Notes: generated from the sequence alone by a model not told the origin. Counted from the first letter of the stretch, positions 27,001-42,000 are shown. The stretch: 64,000 bases of DNA from Motacilla alba alba (GCF_015832195.1 NC_052030.1:10683439-10747438); one strand, 5' to 3'. Program-made: numbers and translations.

Positions 27001-30000
27001 CACAGGTGTTGGCCACCGTTAAATTCTGGAAAATGAAGTCATTTAGGTGTAAAAGGAGAAGGTGCAGTAGGTCACAGAAAGCATTTGCTTTACTAACCCT
27101 GTGTTTGTGGATTTGGAGGTACCCACTACAGCCGTGTTTCCTTTCTCTTGGTGCAGAATGATTTTTAACACATTTATTTTGTGAAGTTGACAGAAACCTC
27201 TTCCCGGTATGCAAGAAAAATTTCGGGCACCACGGCCCTCCAGGAGGCCCTGAAGGAGAAGCAGCAGCACATTGAGCAGCTCCTGGCAGAAAGGGACCTG
27301 GAGAGGGCAGAAGTTGCAAAAGCAACGAGCCACGTCGGGGAGATCGAGCAGGAATTGGCTCTGGTTCGCGATGGGCACGACCGGGTGAGGGAGTTTTTGT
27401 TCTTCTGAAACGGAGTTAACACAATGGACTTAACCTCCAAAATGGGCTTTTCTTACTGAAAAGGGCTGGGAGTAAGAGGTGGTGTGCTAAAAGTGAAATA
27501 ATCCATACATGTAAGGTCTCCCTTGTGGGATCTTGGGCTTGATGAGATACCAGATCTACTGAATTCAACTCATTTTGTTGAACTTCACTGCAGTCTTTGC
27601 TCATGTCCATATTTGATAACATTCCTGTTACTTGGCCCATCACTTCACCAAATCCTGGTTACTGAGGTACAGGTACATAACTTGGAAAAAATTCCTGCAT
27701 TTCCCAGCTTAGTAAATGTTGGTTTTGTTTCTCTTCCTGATTAGCACGTGCTGGAGATGGAGGCAAAAATGGACCAGCTCCGAGCTATGGTGGAGGCAGC
27801 TGACAGGGAGAAAGTGGAGCTCCTCAATCAGCTTGAGGAAGAGAAAAGGTAACCCCAAACTGTCCTCATTAGTGCAATTAATGTTCTTCTTGTGCTCCTC
27901 TTGTGCATCTTGCTGTTCATCCTGATCCAGACATGTTTCTCAGTGCTGGAGTTTTGATGCAATTGTGACATCTTGAAGGCCTGTGGATGTTGGGATGTGT
28001 CCTGAATTTCTGGCTGTTTCCTACATGAGTGGTAGAATATATAGAATGTGAGATCAAACTGCTGATTTAGGTCACCTCATATCACCAGAAGGGTGACAAA
28101 AGGAGAGAATCAATGAGGATTTAAAGGGTTTTAATACAAAATACCCTCTTAAGAGCTGCAGGAGTAGTGAGGCCTTGCTTTGGCACTGGTAGTGTTTTAA
28201 GGACAGAAATTTTCCCTCCCTCTCATGCTTCCTGTGAGATAATTCTCCTTAATGTTCCTGGCAGTTTGCTGGTACAATGGGAATGTTGTCACTGTCATTC
28301 TGATTTCCACTGAAAAGTGAGCTTGAAAGCATTTGCTTCCAAAATGACCTGAATTTTAATGAGTTGTCCCCACAGGAAAGTTGAAGACCTTCAGTTCCGT
28401 GTGGAAGAAGAATCCATTACCAAAGGAGACCTAGAGGTAAAATATCTCCAGCTTTGTAAAAGGGATATCCAGGAGGGCACAGAGAGGCAGGAATCATTAA
28501 AAGCTGCAATCCTGGTCCAGCCAGATGAAAATGATACCCATTTCTGCAGCCTTTAGTAAGCCAATTGTCCCAAAATTGCAGGATTGCACCCCAAATTCAG
28601 TTACCCACTTTAGCAAGGGCTGTGCTATGGAAAGGCTGTAGTTATTTAGAGAAATTAAATTAATTCATAGGAAATTCTATTTTTTGCTGTTAAAAGTAAC
28701 TATTAAGAAAAAAATTATTTTGAAGTTACAAAATTGTAAGTTAATATTTATGCCTTTGAAAATGAATATTGAAGACTTGTCCTGTTTGATCAATTCCTTG
28801 AGTAATTCCTGTGTGCCCTTAGGGAAGGTTGATTAATGGAGAGTGTTTTATCCTGAGAGTTTGCACATAAAACCTAAACAGCAATTAATGTGTGCAACTT
28901 TTATCTGTTGTTTATAGAATTGTAATGTTGGGCTGCAGCACAGCGTGTTACTGCACAATCAGAATAGAAAGTATTTAGGGAAGGATTGCTCTTAGGTATT
29001 TGAGCACTGCCAATTTTTTATCCCAAAATTCTAATTGATAAGCAAGATAATTTTAGTTGCTCTACTCTGTTGTCTAATCAGAAGGATATTAGAACTTCCT
29101 GCACAGCATAAAGTACAAACTTAGTTAACTGTGTTACTATAAAGCATTTGTGATTGAAGTGCTAGCCTTATGAAAAATACTCATTTCACATAACATTTCT
29201 TTTATTTTAGTCTTCCATTCATTTTAAGGTACCTATCTAGACTCTTCATAGAATGCTCCTTTTATTGTTTAGTCCATGGAAATATTTTCATTTTTTATTT
29301 TCTCTTAAATCAATCGATAGTCATGGCAAACCATCCTAAAGACTCTGGTTTGTCAAGCTGCTTAACTTGGGGGTTTAAACTGAAATCAAGCTGATGGAAT
29401 GTCTCCTGTTGTTTGTGTTGGAATGGTAGTGCTGAGTCTGCAGGTGAAACATTTTTGTTTGTTTGTTTTTTTAATTTTACTGATAGCGAAAGAGGCAGAT
29501 TTCGGAAGACCCAGAAAATGTAAGAGGGCACTTCAATGTGCAGAGACATCCCATGTTAACAGATTGTGTGCAGAAAATGCTTATACTGATTCACTAACTG
29601 CATAATCTGTTATTGAGACATTGACTCTGGTATTTGTGTGCATGTTGCTTTCAGAGCAATTACAACATTTCTTGGAAAGAATGTGTGTAATGACTAAACG
29701 TGGTAATGCCCATTAACTGCAGGCAGGGCCAGTGTGGCATTAGAATTCTTGAGGGTCAAAACCTTTGCAACTCACTGAAGAGTCCAGGAGCTTGCAGAAC
29801 ATGACTGACCAGCATCCTGAAGTGGCCTTAATTTAAATGTAGGATTTTAGCTGTTTTCTTCACAAAATCCTGTCTGCTCTGCTCTCCTATGAGATCCTGC
29901 TGCTATTCAACAGATGACAATTTTTCTGAGGGGGAAAAAATCTGTCTGCTCTTCATGTCCCCATATTTGTTTCCTTTTTTTCTGTATGAAATGCTGCAGG

Positions 30001-33000
30001 GAGAGATGATTAAAACCCTCTGAACAATGACTTTACAAAGCTGTCTGATTTTACTGTAGCTCCTCTTCAAATTATGCAGGAAAAATGTGTTACTTGATGA
30101 CAGAAATGGCCATGCAAGATGTTTAAGGAGCCCTCTTGCTTCCCTAACTCAGACTAGTGGAATTTTAAAGGTAAATTTATCCCAGGCTGGCTCCTCTGCT
30201 GCATCCCCAGCCAAGACAGGAAGTTCTCAAGACTTGAACTGGATCTTGCTGTGAATCCTTAGGGGTTCCCTTTGCAGAGATCCCTCAGGGATCTGGGTCT
30301 CCTCCAGTCTCCCACTCAGGCTGATGCTTTGTTAGAAATAAATCTGCATGTGCCCTTAGTTTCTCTTGTTTTGTGTACTCCTTCTTTGATCCCATCTTTT
30401 CTCCTGACTTCCCTGTTCTGATGTTTCCATTAAAAATGGACCTCTTCACTCTGCAGAGGAGTTTCCAGGCTGGCACTCCCTGATCCTGGTGGTGTCCTGT
30501 GATTGTGTCCCAGCACGAGGGGACTGGAGGGCATCTTGCCCCATCCTAGAGCTGATTGTCAGCATTTGTGGCCTCAGCACAATTTCCCAGTTTGATGGAG
30601 AATGTCCCAGGGAGGTTTATTCTGGACTGAAGGAATAGCCAGAGCACACAGGTGCTGGAAAAGGCTGATGTCTGGCCTCCAAGTTTGGGTGGAATTCTTG
30701 GAGGTTCAAGGCAGAATAAGAATCCCATTTCCACATCGCTTCCCTGATTGTGAAGCTCTGGAGAAGATGATTCCTTTGGCTTTGTTGTCTGTTTTTTTCT
30801 TTCCTGCTTTTCTTTTCCATCCAAGTTAAGGTTTACAATCAAATTATTTTCTTCTTTTTGGGGCTTTTGGGGCACTCTCTCTTCTCAGTTCACTGTGTTC
30901 TGGATTTCCTCAAAGAGAACTATAATCAGTAAGAATTTCTCTCCACGTCATCAGGAGAGAAATTTGAGCAGTTCAAAATTTTGCAGTGATTTTTACCTCA
31001 GCAATCTGGAATCTGTCCCTTGGAAATCAGATTTGATTAAAGGATAATCTCTCATGCTCTAAATGGGGAAAAAGGTGTCAAACAAAGATCTCTGGAGTAT
31101 TCTTTTTAAATATTGTATTTCCATTTTGGCAGGATTTTAACTTCCTTGCCTTTGTAGTATATAAGAGATGGGATTTTTAAAACCCCAGTAATCAGTGATG
31201 GTCTGTCTGATCTTTGGAGCAGTAAAGTACTGTCTATAAAATTAATGATCAAAGATTTTGGGTTTTATGTAGCATGAAAAAGCATAGGGTTGCATATTCC
31301 AAAGGCACACAGGGGGAATTTTATAACCATGAGATTTAGGATTTCTTGGGTTTTAGTAGATCCCCTTGGTGAATTAGAATTGAATTGGGATTGAATTTCC
31401 AGCTTTTAAAGCAGATTGTTTTTCAGACTTCCTTACAATTTAGTCGTGGATCAAAACTAATACTGACCCGTGTCAGAGAGAAAACTGAATTGTAGCCACT
31501 TATTAAATATTACTTCCTTTAGAATACTTAAATCCATTTTCAAAGGCTATGGGCAGGAAAAACAATAATCTGTGTTCTTTGAGCATTTTTGCCTGTTTCA
31601 CCCTGAAGATCTTCCACTGAAGAGTAACAGACCTGCTACAGAATGAAAACATCAGCAGATCTAAGGAGGATCTACCTTTCAAGTGTTTGTGGACCAAGGA
31701 ACTCCATAGAAACACGGCCAACTGTTTTCAGCTGTTTCAAAAATCAACCCCCTTGGATGTCTGGATGCTTTTGGGAAGGAGGAACTTGCTGCTGCCAGAA
31801 GGAATTCTGTGTTTGGAGAAGCAGATAAGAAGCTCATCCCCATCTTTATATTTCTCTTTCATTTTTTTCTCTTCCCTACTTCAGAGGTGCAGGTCAGGTT
31901 TGAATTACCTGCTGGACTTTCCCTGCATCTCCCAAACTTCAGGCTCTCTTGCAGGCCTCAGGGACTATCTGAATATCAAGCTAGAACATCAAATATTCTG
32001 TGTTCTTGCTAAAAATTCTCTTTGTAAGCAAAAAGCCGGAGGTTCCTGTTCACTTGGTTTCATCTGTGTCCTGCTTCTCTTTAGGAACCTGTTAGAATTC
32101 CAAAGATCTTACTTTTTTCTTATTTCCACATATTCTTCAATGTATTTAGACATCCATAACTGCAGAGCAACCAGGCTGATTCACTTTTTTTTATCTGGTT
32201 TTGAGGAATCTTGTTGCTTGCTTCCTTCCTGAAAGAGGAGAAGAGCTGGGAAAAGAGGAGGGTTTTGGTGTTACAGACAACCATTCTCTTTCTAGTTCTG
32301 TTCAGATAATTCGAACCATAGTGACAGAGGAGCCTTCATGTTCCCAGATCTTGGCCAGAAGCATTTTTATGGCTGAGACTTAGAGACAGCTACTATCAAA
32401 AAAAGAATGTTAAAGTTTTGATTTGTCCCAAGAGCTTCAGTGGAGAATTTTTGTCCCCTTGTTAATAAGTAATTTTTTATAAAATCAGCCAAAGACATTG
32501 AAGGAAAAAGGTAGTGGGATGACAAGGAAAGGGACTTACTATCCTGTTAGAACAGGAAGAGGTATATATGCACATATATATTTTTTTTGACATAACTATT
32601 CTAATTTGTGCTGAAAACTTCATGTACTGATAAATAACTTCTACTCAGCTGCATGAAACTTTTTTTGTTCCCATTTCTCCGTTTGCTGTTTATTTATTTA
32701 TTTATTTATTTTACACATTTGATTTCATTTTACACACCCATCCATTTACACCTTCAGCCCGTCCTCCTCATCCATAGCATTTTCCTGTCCATTTTCCCCC
32801 CCTTGCATCCTCTCTGCTCACCTGTTAGAAGGCTCTGGCAGCACGGCCTGCATGTGGCTCCTCCTCTTGTGCTGGCATGTGATGGTGGCACCGTTGTGTT
32901 CTCTTCCTCTCCCTCTCCACTAACAGACGCAGACCAAACTGGAGCATGCCCGCATTAAGGAGCTTGAACAGAGCCTGCTCTTTGAAAAGACCAAAGCTGA

Positions 33001-36000
33001 CAAACTCCAGAGGGAGTTAGAAGACACTAGGGTAATGGTTTTCCCTGTTTGAATAACGAGCCTGATCTGTGTTGTGGAAGATTTCTGATGGCACAATGCC
33101 GGGGGTGACACGTGCTGGAACAGGTCCTTGCTCCTGCCGTAGCCAGAGCTGGAACACTGTAAAAAATTAGGATTAATGTTGAGCTTCCGTGGGGTGTGTG
33201 TTTGTGCCTGGACATGTGACTCGTTGAAGAACTCAGGTAAGATGTCTTCACACTGCCAAAGTAATCCTTGGATCCAAAAGTAGCAAGATGGGATCATGAG
33301 TTGACAGAAAGGAACATTCAGTAGCTCATTTTAAAAATTAGCAGAGTTCATTAAACCCAAAAACCCTAAGATTGAACATGCCAGTCCTTTTAACACGAAC
33401 TGAGTATTTGGGGCTTGGTTTCTGAGCTCTTCAGTAGCTGCTGCACTACTTGCTTTGCTAAATCATGGTTTGCAGTGGCTTTTTAGCTCTTTTTTCCCAC
33501 CACTGATATAATCTTTTAATGGCTATCCCAGTAATTAGTAATACTGCTGCCTGTCAGAATATTACTGACATACTTGGTACCAAGTCAGAAGTTCAGCAGG
33601 TGTCAATCCTTAAACAGATGCACACACACACACATATATTCATGCTCACACATGGGGATTTTCTTGAAGGTCAGGTGGGATGAATTAAAAAACCCAGGAT
33701 GAATATAAAACCAACAATTTAATGTGTAATAAGTACTTTTAAAGGGCAGCTGTGGGTAAGTAATATCTTTTCCAGGAGGTCAAAGCAGTAACTTCCTAAT
33801 TAGACTGAATTCTGGGAGCTTTGCTGTAGCAAAAAGTGCTCCAACAGTCAGTGAAAAGCTCAGATAGTGTCGGGACACTTTTTCAGAGGGAATGGAGCAG
33901 GTATAGAAGGGATTTCAGAGGATTTATCAATTCAAAATGTGTTTATTATTTTCTGACAGTCTTATAGGTGGTGTGAGATGAATTTGGAAGAAATTATTTC
34001 AACAAAGACCTCGAGGTTCTCCATGCTTTTCCAGTCTGCCTTAAATGGTTCTGAGGAACATTTTGTTAATCATTAATAATACCCATCAGGGTGGTTTGTA
34101 AATTTTTTAGTAATTTCTAGATATTACCAGAAGAACAAATTGTAGTAAATTCTGTGTTTATAGACAATAAAAGATGTTTGTCATATGAACTGTGGACATT
34201 TTCCCCCTTTTAAAGCAATTTGCAACGCTCGGTGGAAGCTTTTCAGCAAGGCCTGAGTGTCTTTGTATGAAATGTATCTTTTATAATTCTTCTTTTCTTC
34301 AAATGCTGTTGATCATAGGTGGCCACAGTGTCAGAAAAGTCCCGGATCATGGAGCTGGAGAGGGACCTGGCACTGAGGGTGAAGGAAGTGGCTGAGCTCC
34401 GAGGGAGGCTGGATTCCAGCAAACACATCGACGACGTGGACACTTCTCTCTCCTTGCTACAAGAAATCAGTTCTTTGCAAGAAAAAATGGCAGCAGCTGG
34501 CAAAGAACATCAGAACGAGGTGAACTCGCTGAAAGAGAAGTTTGGCCTTAGTGAGGAAGCCTTGCAGAAAGAGATCAAGTCCCTTTCAGCTTCAAATGAG
34601 AGAATGGCCAAGGAAAATGAATCCTTGAAAACCAAGCTTGACCACGCCAACAAGGAGAATTCCGACGTGATTGAGCTGTGGAAGTCCAAGCTGGAATCTG
34701 CCATCGCCTCCCATCAGCAAGCAATGGAAGAGCTGAAAGTTTCATTCAGCAAAGGGGTTGGGGCTCAGACAGCAGAATTCGCTGAGTTAAAGACTCAGAT
34801 TGAGAAGATGAAATTAGACTATGAGAATGAAATGGCAAATCTAAAACTGAAGCAGGAAAATGAGAGATCTCATCACTTGAAAGAGATCGAGTCGCTGAAA
34901 GCAAAGCTGGTGGCAGTCACGGAGGAGAAAGAGCAAAACCTGGAAAGCCTGAAGACCAAACTGGAAAGTGTGGAAGATCAGCATCTAGTAGAAATGGAAG
35001 ACACTTTAAACAAATTGCAGGAAGCTGAGATAAAGGTAAAGGAGCTAGAGGTACTGCAAGCCAAGTACAATGAACAAACCAAAGTTATTGATAGTCTTAC
35101 ACCACAGATCAAAGCTGCTGAAGAAAAGCTTTTGGACCTTGCTGCACTTGAGAAAGCCAATTCTGAAGGTAAATTGGAAATCGAGAAACTTAGCAAGCAG
35201 CTTGAGGCAGCTGAGAAACAAATTCAGACTTTAGAGACTGAAAAGGGTGATGGAATTAGCCAGGTTTGTATCAACATCCATCCTTTTAGTTTTATTTTGC
35301 TTTTATTTTCCATTTGTACCCTTTTAATCTGCTATGGGAAATACATCACAGAAAAAATGAGTTTTACTGAACGTGTATCTTGGGACCATCTGAGGAGGTT
35401 TAGAGGAGCATTAACTGGGTCGTGTCTCAACAGGTTTCTGCTGCTCCACCTGCACCAATCAGCAAAAAGAACAAATTCCTTCTGCACTTCCTTGCTGCAG
35501 ATTTGGGCATGTCTGTGCTGAAATCTTCCTGTTACAGAGAAGTTACTTTGTTGGTTTGTTTGGGAGAAGGGTCCACACACCCTAAGGCTTTGACCTTTGG
35601 GGATGGACAAGGGGACTTGGGACTCAGTGGGGAAATATTTCCTTTATTACCTTTCCCCTCCTCTGACGAGGTGATGGAAGAGGCTTTTAAAGCAAAAGAA
35701 AGCACAGGAAATCCTGGTGGAACTTTTCTTGAGGCCAAGGCTCTGCAGGGATGTTCTTGGCAGTTTTCACAGCGCTTTGGAGCCACAGACTGCAACTCAG
35801 TGCAGGACTTTCCTTGGATGAAACCTTTGTAAAGCTGATGGTAGTGAAGAGTAGTGGGGAAATAACTGGAAAAAGCTTTCCTAAACTCTTCACAGGTGAT
35901 TCCAAGATACCAAATTTTTACCTTTGGCTCTCTTTTTGTGGCCACGCTGGGTTTCTGCACTACCCTGGGTGTGGTCCAGAGATTCCCTCTTTGTGTGTGT

Positions 36001-39000
36001 GTATTGGTCTGATCACCAACTGAAGCATAAACCAATCAGTTCAAATAATGAAAACAATAAAGAACCAAAAATACTGATTGAACTAATGGTGAAACTTTGA
36101 AATTGTGAGTGTATTCAAAAATGTCTGCCATTAAATAATGTATTCACAATTAATGCCAAAAGAACTAAATTTTAATGATTTCAAATCTATTCCAAAATGC
36201 AATTAGTGCTGTGATGTATGTACCATCAGTGGAAATCCCCTTCACTCAGTTAACCCATGGTGGTTTTTTCTTAATTTTTTTTTTTGTTTTTCATCTTAGA
36301 GTGATTTTAATATTACAGTTATTTCTTTCAGATTCACCTTTTAATTTTCCTAATTTTTCATTCATGTTTCTCATTTTATTTTACTCCATTTCATCACCTT
36401 TGTTAGGCCAGTAATCTGGCCAAAGAACTGCAGGGCAAAGAGCAAAAGCTTCTTGACTTTGAGAAAAACTTGAGTGCAGTAAATCAAGTTAAAGATTCTT
36501 TGGAAAAGGAACTTCAAGTTTTGGTGAGTAATACCCCAAAATTTTGACTTTACTCTTTGGATTTTGGGTTTCATGATGAGAGTGTAATGGAAGTTTGTGG
36601 TAAAAAAACCTTCCAAAGGTTTTTTACTGGTGGAAAAAAATGGGAAGGGTTCAAGGCTAATGGCATCTGTCTCAGAATAAAAAGAGCATTTCACCTCAGT
36701 CCTGTGTTATCAGGTGTTTTGTCTAAATAGAACTCATCTATTTATGGATTGCAGATAAAAGTAAACCAAATCAAAAGCAGCAGCAGTTTAAATTTAGGAA
36801 CACTTAATGGCCCTTTATTGTAGCTGTTGTGCCAATTAATGCTTGCTACACACTGCTTATAAATGGTTTTAAAAGACATTTCTCATTTAAATAAATTTCC
36901 AAATACTCTCTTGTTGGGTGGGGTTCCTCTGAGGATCTACGCTGGCATTAGTAACAAAACAATGGCATTTTGGTCTTTCCATGGCCAATAGTAAATATTC
37001 AAACCTGGTGGAAGAGCCTCACTTGCCTTCCTGAAAATCCTCCTTTTTCTTCATGGTCTGGCAGCAATTCCTGCTGGTAAAACTGGAGAACACTGGTAGG
37101 AGATGGCTCACAGGGCTGCAGGTGTCCCCTGCATTTACCCATAGAAACCCCAAATTCCTGATTCCCACCCTGGAATCTGTGGCAGCTGATGGGGGAGTTG
37201 CTTTAAATGTTGAGGGACTTGCAGCTGAGGCAAGGGAAGATCTGTGCTGAACTGTAACTCAAAAACTTGAGATCTGTTTATGGTAGGAGCAAAGACTGTT
37301 CAATTTGTACGTGAAAAATACCTAATACAAACTCCGTGGTTGAGTTGTTACTACCAAGCCTTACCTTAAGTTTTTATCGATTTTTCAGAAAGAAAAATTT
37401 ACTAGTGCAGCTGATGAAGCAGAGAATGTTCAACAAGCTATGCAAGGTATGTGCTGCTAAAATAAACAGAGAACTTAAATGCTGCAGAAATTAAATGCCA
37501 ACAAAATGGCTTTTTTAAACACTTTCAAGCTCATAGCTGATGTCACAGCAGTTTCAGGGGCTGTGGAAAGGACAGGATTGTTTGTAGCCTCTCTGAAGGG
37601 TAACATACCTTGCAAGTAGCTGGAATTATCTGCATTTAAGTGGTTACTAACTTTATTTTCCAAATTTTACTTGCCCAGAAACGGTGAAGAAGCTGAACCA
37701 AAAAGAAGAGCAGTTTGCACTCATGTCTTCAGAAGTGGAGCAGCTCAAGTCTAGTTTGACTGGTAAGGAAGGGATGAAATGGAATGTTCTGGAAATGCAT
37801 CAGCTTTGTGCTCTGTAGCCTGTAGGAGGCTTTGCTGTGCCTTTCATCTCTTTTCATCTCTAAAACCAGTGCAGAGGGATTTGTGCCCTGAAGCAAACCT
37901 TGCCTGCTGGTGGTGCCTGGGAGAAGCATCCCAAGGCTGCCTTTGCCCCTGGCAGTGCCTGCCCTGCCCTGAGGCATTTTTTCACTGGAGCTCCAGTGTT
38001 GCCTTCCTTGTTCATTCTCTGCTGCTCTGCTGAACAGCTGATGAGTGCTTTCACCTGCAAGACCTGCAGGTCTCTTCCTCCATTGCTTCCTTCCCCTCGA
38101 GCCAGCAGAACTTGTACCAACATCTCATGGCCTGGAGTGAATCACTTCTGAAACAAAGGGCTCATGACCAGCTGCTCCTTGCTAAGAGTCCTCAAGCTTT
38201 TGCTGCAGGTACCAGTTCAATCAGTCACCATTTTTCATTTTAAAGGGTTGATCTGTGAGGTCTGGAGCATCAGTGTTGCTGGTTTTAGTTCTTTACAGTT
38301 CTCTAGCTGTTCTTTGCATACCCTTCCTCTAGAATTTACAGCTTAACCACCTTTGTTTTGCTCAGAGATGGAGAGGAAGCTGAGGGAGCGAGAAGAGAGG
38401 GAGCAGCAGCTGATGGAAGCAAAAGCCAAACTTGAAAATGACATTGCAGAGATCATGAAGTCATCAGGAGACAGCTCTGCCCAGCTCACAAGAATGAATG
38501 ATGAGCTGAGGTTAAAAGAAAGGTATTTCATCACTGTCAGAGCATTGTCACATCAGATCTCCACTCCCACACTCCCAGCTTCTCATTTTATTTTTCTGTA
38601 AATATCTGAACAAGATGCTCCTGAGTGTCACATTGATATGACAAGCGAGCTTATTCTGGCAAACTAAATCAATCCAAACAGTCTCCTGGGAGTGATTTGA
38701 AGAGCATCCAACACGGATAACTCCAAAATTCTTACATAACATACTTCTTATTGCCCACAGTAAATGACCTCTTGAATAATCCAGACTGTTTTGTGATTGT
38801 GCTTCATGACTATTCGATTACCTGATAAACTCAGTTTATTTAGATATTTAAAAGACTTGGGTCACATTTTTGTAAGAGAAAATGTGGGGTTTTTTTCCCC
38901 AAATAAAAATTTTATGTACAATACTGGGGGGAATATAACTTGATCTTCCCTGTTTAGCAGAACTCTCTCTGTTAAACAGTGAAATCTCATTCTGAATGCT

Positions 39001-42000
39001 CGGTCAGAATATGGAACTCCAGCACAATCTTGGCTCTTTCATCTCTGTGCTTGTCATGCTGTCAGCAAAAAGTGATGTTCTTTCATTTGGTCTTTCCAGG
39101 CAGTTGGAGCAAATACAGCTCGAGCTTACAAAAGCAAATGAAAAGGCTGCTCAGCTTGAGGAAAACGTGGAACAGACAACACAGAAAGCTGAGCAGAGGC
39201 AGCAGGAAACTCTCAAAACTCATCAAGCAGAACTGAAAACTCTGCAGGATCATTTAACAGACATGGTAAGAACAATTTTAAAAGCAGTAAATATTGCAGA
39301 AAAATGGTCCCAGTGTTGCTTGAACTGTGTTTTACTGTCTTATCTTCCACCAGAAAAAGCAGATTGAGAGCAGCCAACATCAGTACAAAGATCTGCAGTC
39401 AAAGCATGAGAAAGAAATTTCTGAGCTGGTGGCTAAACATGATGCAGATATCCAAGGGTTTAAGCAGAACCTGCTGGATGCAGAAGAGGCACTGAAAAGT
39501 GCCCAGAGGAAAAACAGCGAGCTGGAGGCACAGGCTGAGGAGCTGCAGAAACAAGCAGAGCAGGCCAGAGTAAGTGGCTTTTGTCACTCTGCAAGTGACC
39601 TAAAGTTTAAATTTCTGTCTCAGTGACTCGTTTTCTCTCTGCTTCAACCTTTCATAGCCAGATTTTTGTAGTTTTTCTGTTTTGAACTTTCCCAGGATAT
39701 GGGTTAGGGAGGAGAAGCCCACAAGACAAACTGGTTGTTAGTTCTTCTCTCAGTTACACACGAGTTGATGAGATACAGTTCTTTAATATCAGTTAACATT
39801 TTATGTTCATAGATCTGGCTCAGCACAGCCAGTTGGAGCCAGATGTCCTTCCCTGGTTTTTTATATGCTTGGATTTTAAGATGCATTGTGAACTACTTCA
39901 TTTAGAAGTGCTACACACCTTTTATTTTGTAGTATGATCTGCAGCTATTCAGTGTGTAGCTTGACTTTAGCAATTTTCATTTTTCCTCCTGTTTCTTTGA
40001 CTTTACTGCTTGCTTTCATCCCTCAGCAATTATTTGCTATAATCTTTTTTGTATGATTTAGCAAATTTTTAAGTGTATAAATTGACACACATTATTGCCG
40101 GGGCTGATGTGGTGTTTTGAATTAAAGGGATCATGACAACATATTTTTGAGAGAATCAGGAGGAGGTGAAACTGAGAATTGGAAGGCAGTTTCTAATAGA
40201 ACTACTTGCATTTTAGTTCACTTAAGAGTCTCGGGAAATCATTCTGTGGCTCTTCTTTTGAACAATTTACAGTAAGTCAATTTATTGAGAGTACTTTTAT
40301 AAATTACATGAAATTTTTGATGGAGGAACCTTTAAACCATGATAATTTTAATATTATTTAGCCACTAAAAGCTTCTTGTGGATGCTGCGTGTTCTGTGAT
40401 GTAACGGGGTGTCTGTCAGCAGTTGAGTTCAAACAGGCACTGTGTGTCAGTGTATACACTTTTAAAACTTTAATTACAGTTGCTCTGTTTGCCCTTAAAG
40501 CACATTTCTCATTCGTCTGCTTGACTTGATTTTTGTTTTCCCTTCTCCCTGACTTTATTTCTTTAGTCCCTAAGCTCTGTGTTAGCCTCATCCAGAAAAG
40601 AAATCGAACAAATGTCAGACAAGATGAGGGCTTTGATATCAGAAAAAGAGACTTTGGCACAGGAGGGGAATACTTTAAAATTAGAGAGAGGTCCCTTGTT
40701 ATCAAAACTTAAAGAACTGGAATCAAAGATTTCGTTAATGCAACAAGACCAAGAAGAACTGAAGGCAGAAAATAAAAGACTCCTAAAGCAGAAGGAGGAA
40801 GCTGAGGCCAAAAGCCAGCAGGAGAGCACAGAAAAGGGAGCACTGGCTTCTGAGAAAAGCAAATTACTCTCTGAACTCGAGGCAGTGCAGGCGAAGCTGC
40901 TGAAGGCAGCTCAGGAAAATGAGGCTCTCCAGTCCTTGGAGTTAACCCTGTTCCAAAAGCTGGAGGAACTTCAGGCCAGCAAAGATGCCATGGATGTGGC
41001 ATGTCAGAAACATGTCAAAGAATGGGAGGAGCTGGAGAGTTATCAGAAGAGACTTTTGGAAGAGAAAGATGCAGCTCTAAAAGACAAGGATGATGTTATC
41101 CAGAAGCTGGGAAGTTCTTGTGAGGCCCTGACCAGAGACCAAAGGGAGCTCCAGCAACAAGTGTCAGCTCTGGCTGCAGAGAGAGTTTCAGCCCTAGGGG
41201 AGCTCTTGGCTCTTCAAGACAGACACAAAGCCCTGGAAGAGGAGCTGGGCAGGGTCTTGACAGGCCTGCAGGAAGAGAAGGAGATGCTCCTCAAAGGCAC
41301 AGAAAAGCTGCAAGAGAGTTTAGACAAGGCAGTCAGTGAAAAGCAAGTGTTAAAAGCGAGAGAAGAGGAGATGCAAACCCAGCTCACCAAAGCGATGAAA
41401 GACAGCACGGAGCTGCAGAATTCCCTGGAGAACCTCACTTGTCTCCTTGAGGAGATGAAAGCCTCAAGAGACACACTCAGTTTGGAATGTGATCAGTTAC
41501 ATCAAGAGAAAGAGGCTCTTTCCTCATCAGAACAAAGGCTTTTGGCTGAAAGGGAGCAACTTCTCAATGAAAATAAGGCAACGGCTGAAAAGCTTGGGAA
41601 GGCCTCAGCATGTGCTGAGCTTTGTGAGAGAGTCTGCACTGAGAAAATGAACAAGCTGACCTTGGAGAAGGAATCTGTCCTTCAGAAGCTGTTGCAGTTT
41701 GAAAAGCACAATGAAGCTCTTCTCCAAGAGAGGAAGGAACTGGAGACAAAATACTTGGAGCTCGTTGATGAAAGCAAGTCTTGTGCAAAGGCAGTTTCTG
41801 ATCTGAAGAGAGAACGTGAGCTGGACCTCTCGTCCAAGAATGCTCTGGCTGAAGAGAATGCCACACTCCGAGATTCCATTGAAGCCCTGAAGGGAGAACT
41901 CAGTAAGAAGACTGTAGAAAATCAAGAGTTAATGGCCTGTAAATGTGACCTTTCCAATCTTCTGAAGGAGGCCCAGGATGCCAGAAGAGCATTAGAAGGT

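Larger units (their letters stand above)
29520..32926 (+). other. CLIP1: CLIP1 intron 8
   Basis: A 3.4-kb phase-0 intron between the two alternatively spliced exons. It holds candidate splicing motifs near both ends and a short (TTTA)n run at 32689-32712. No further exon is recognised. Confidence 0.85.
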
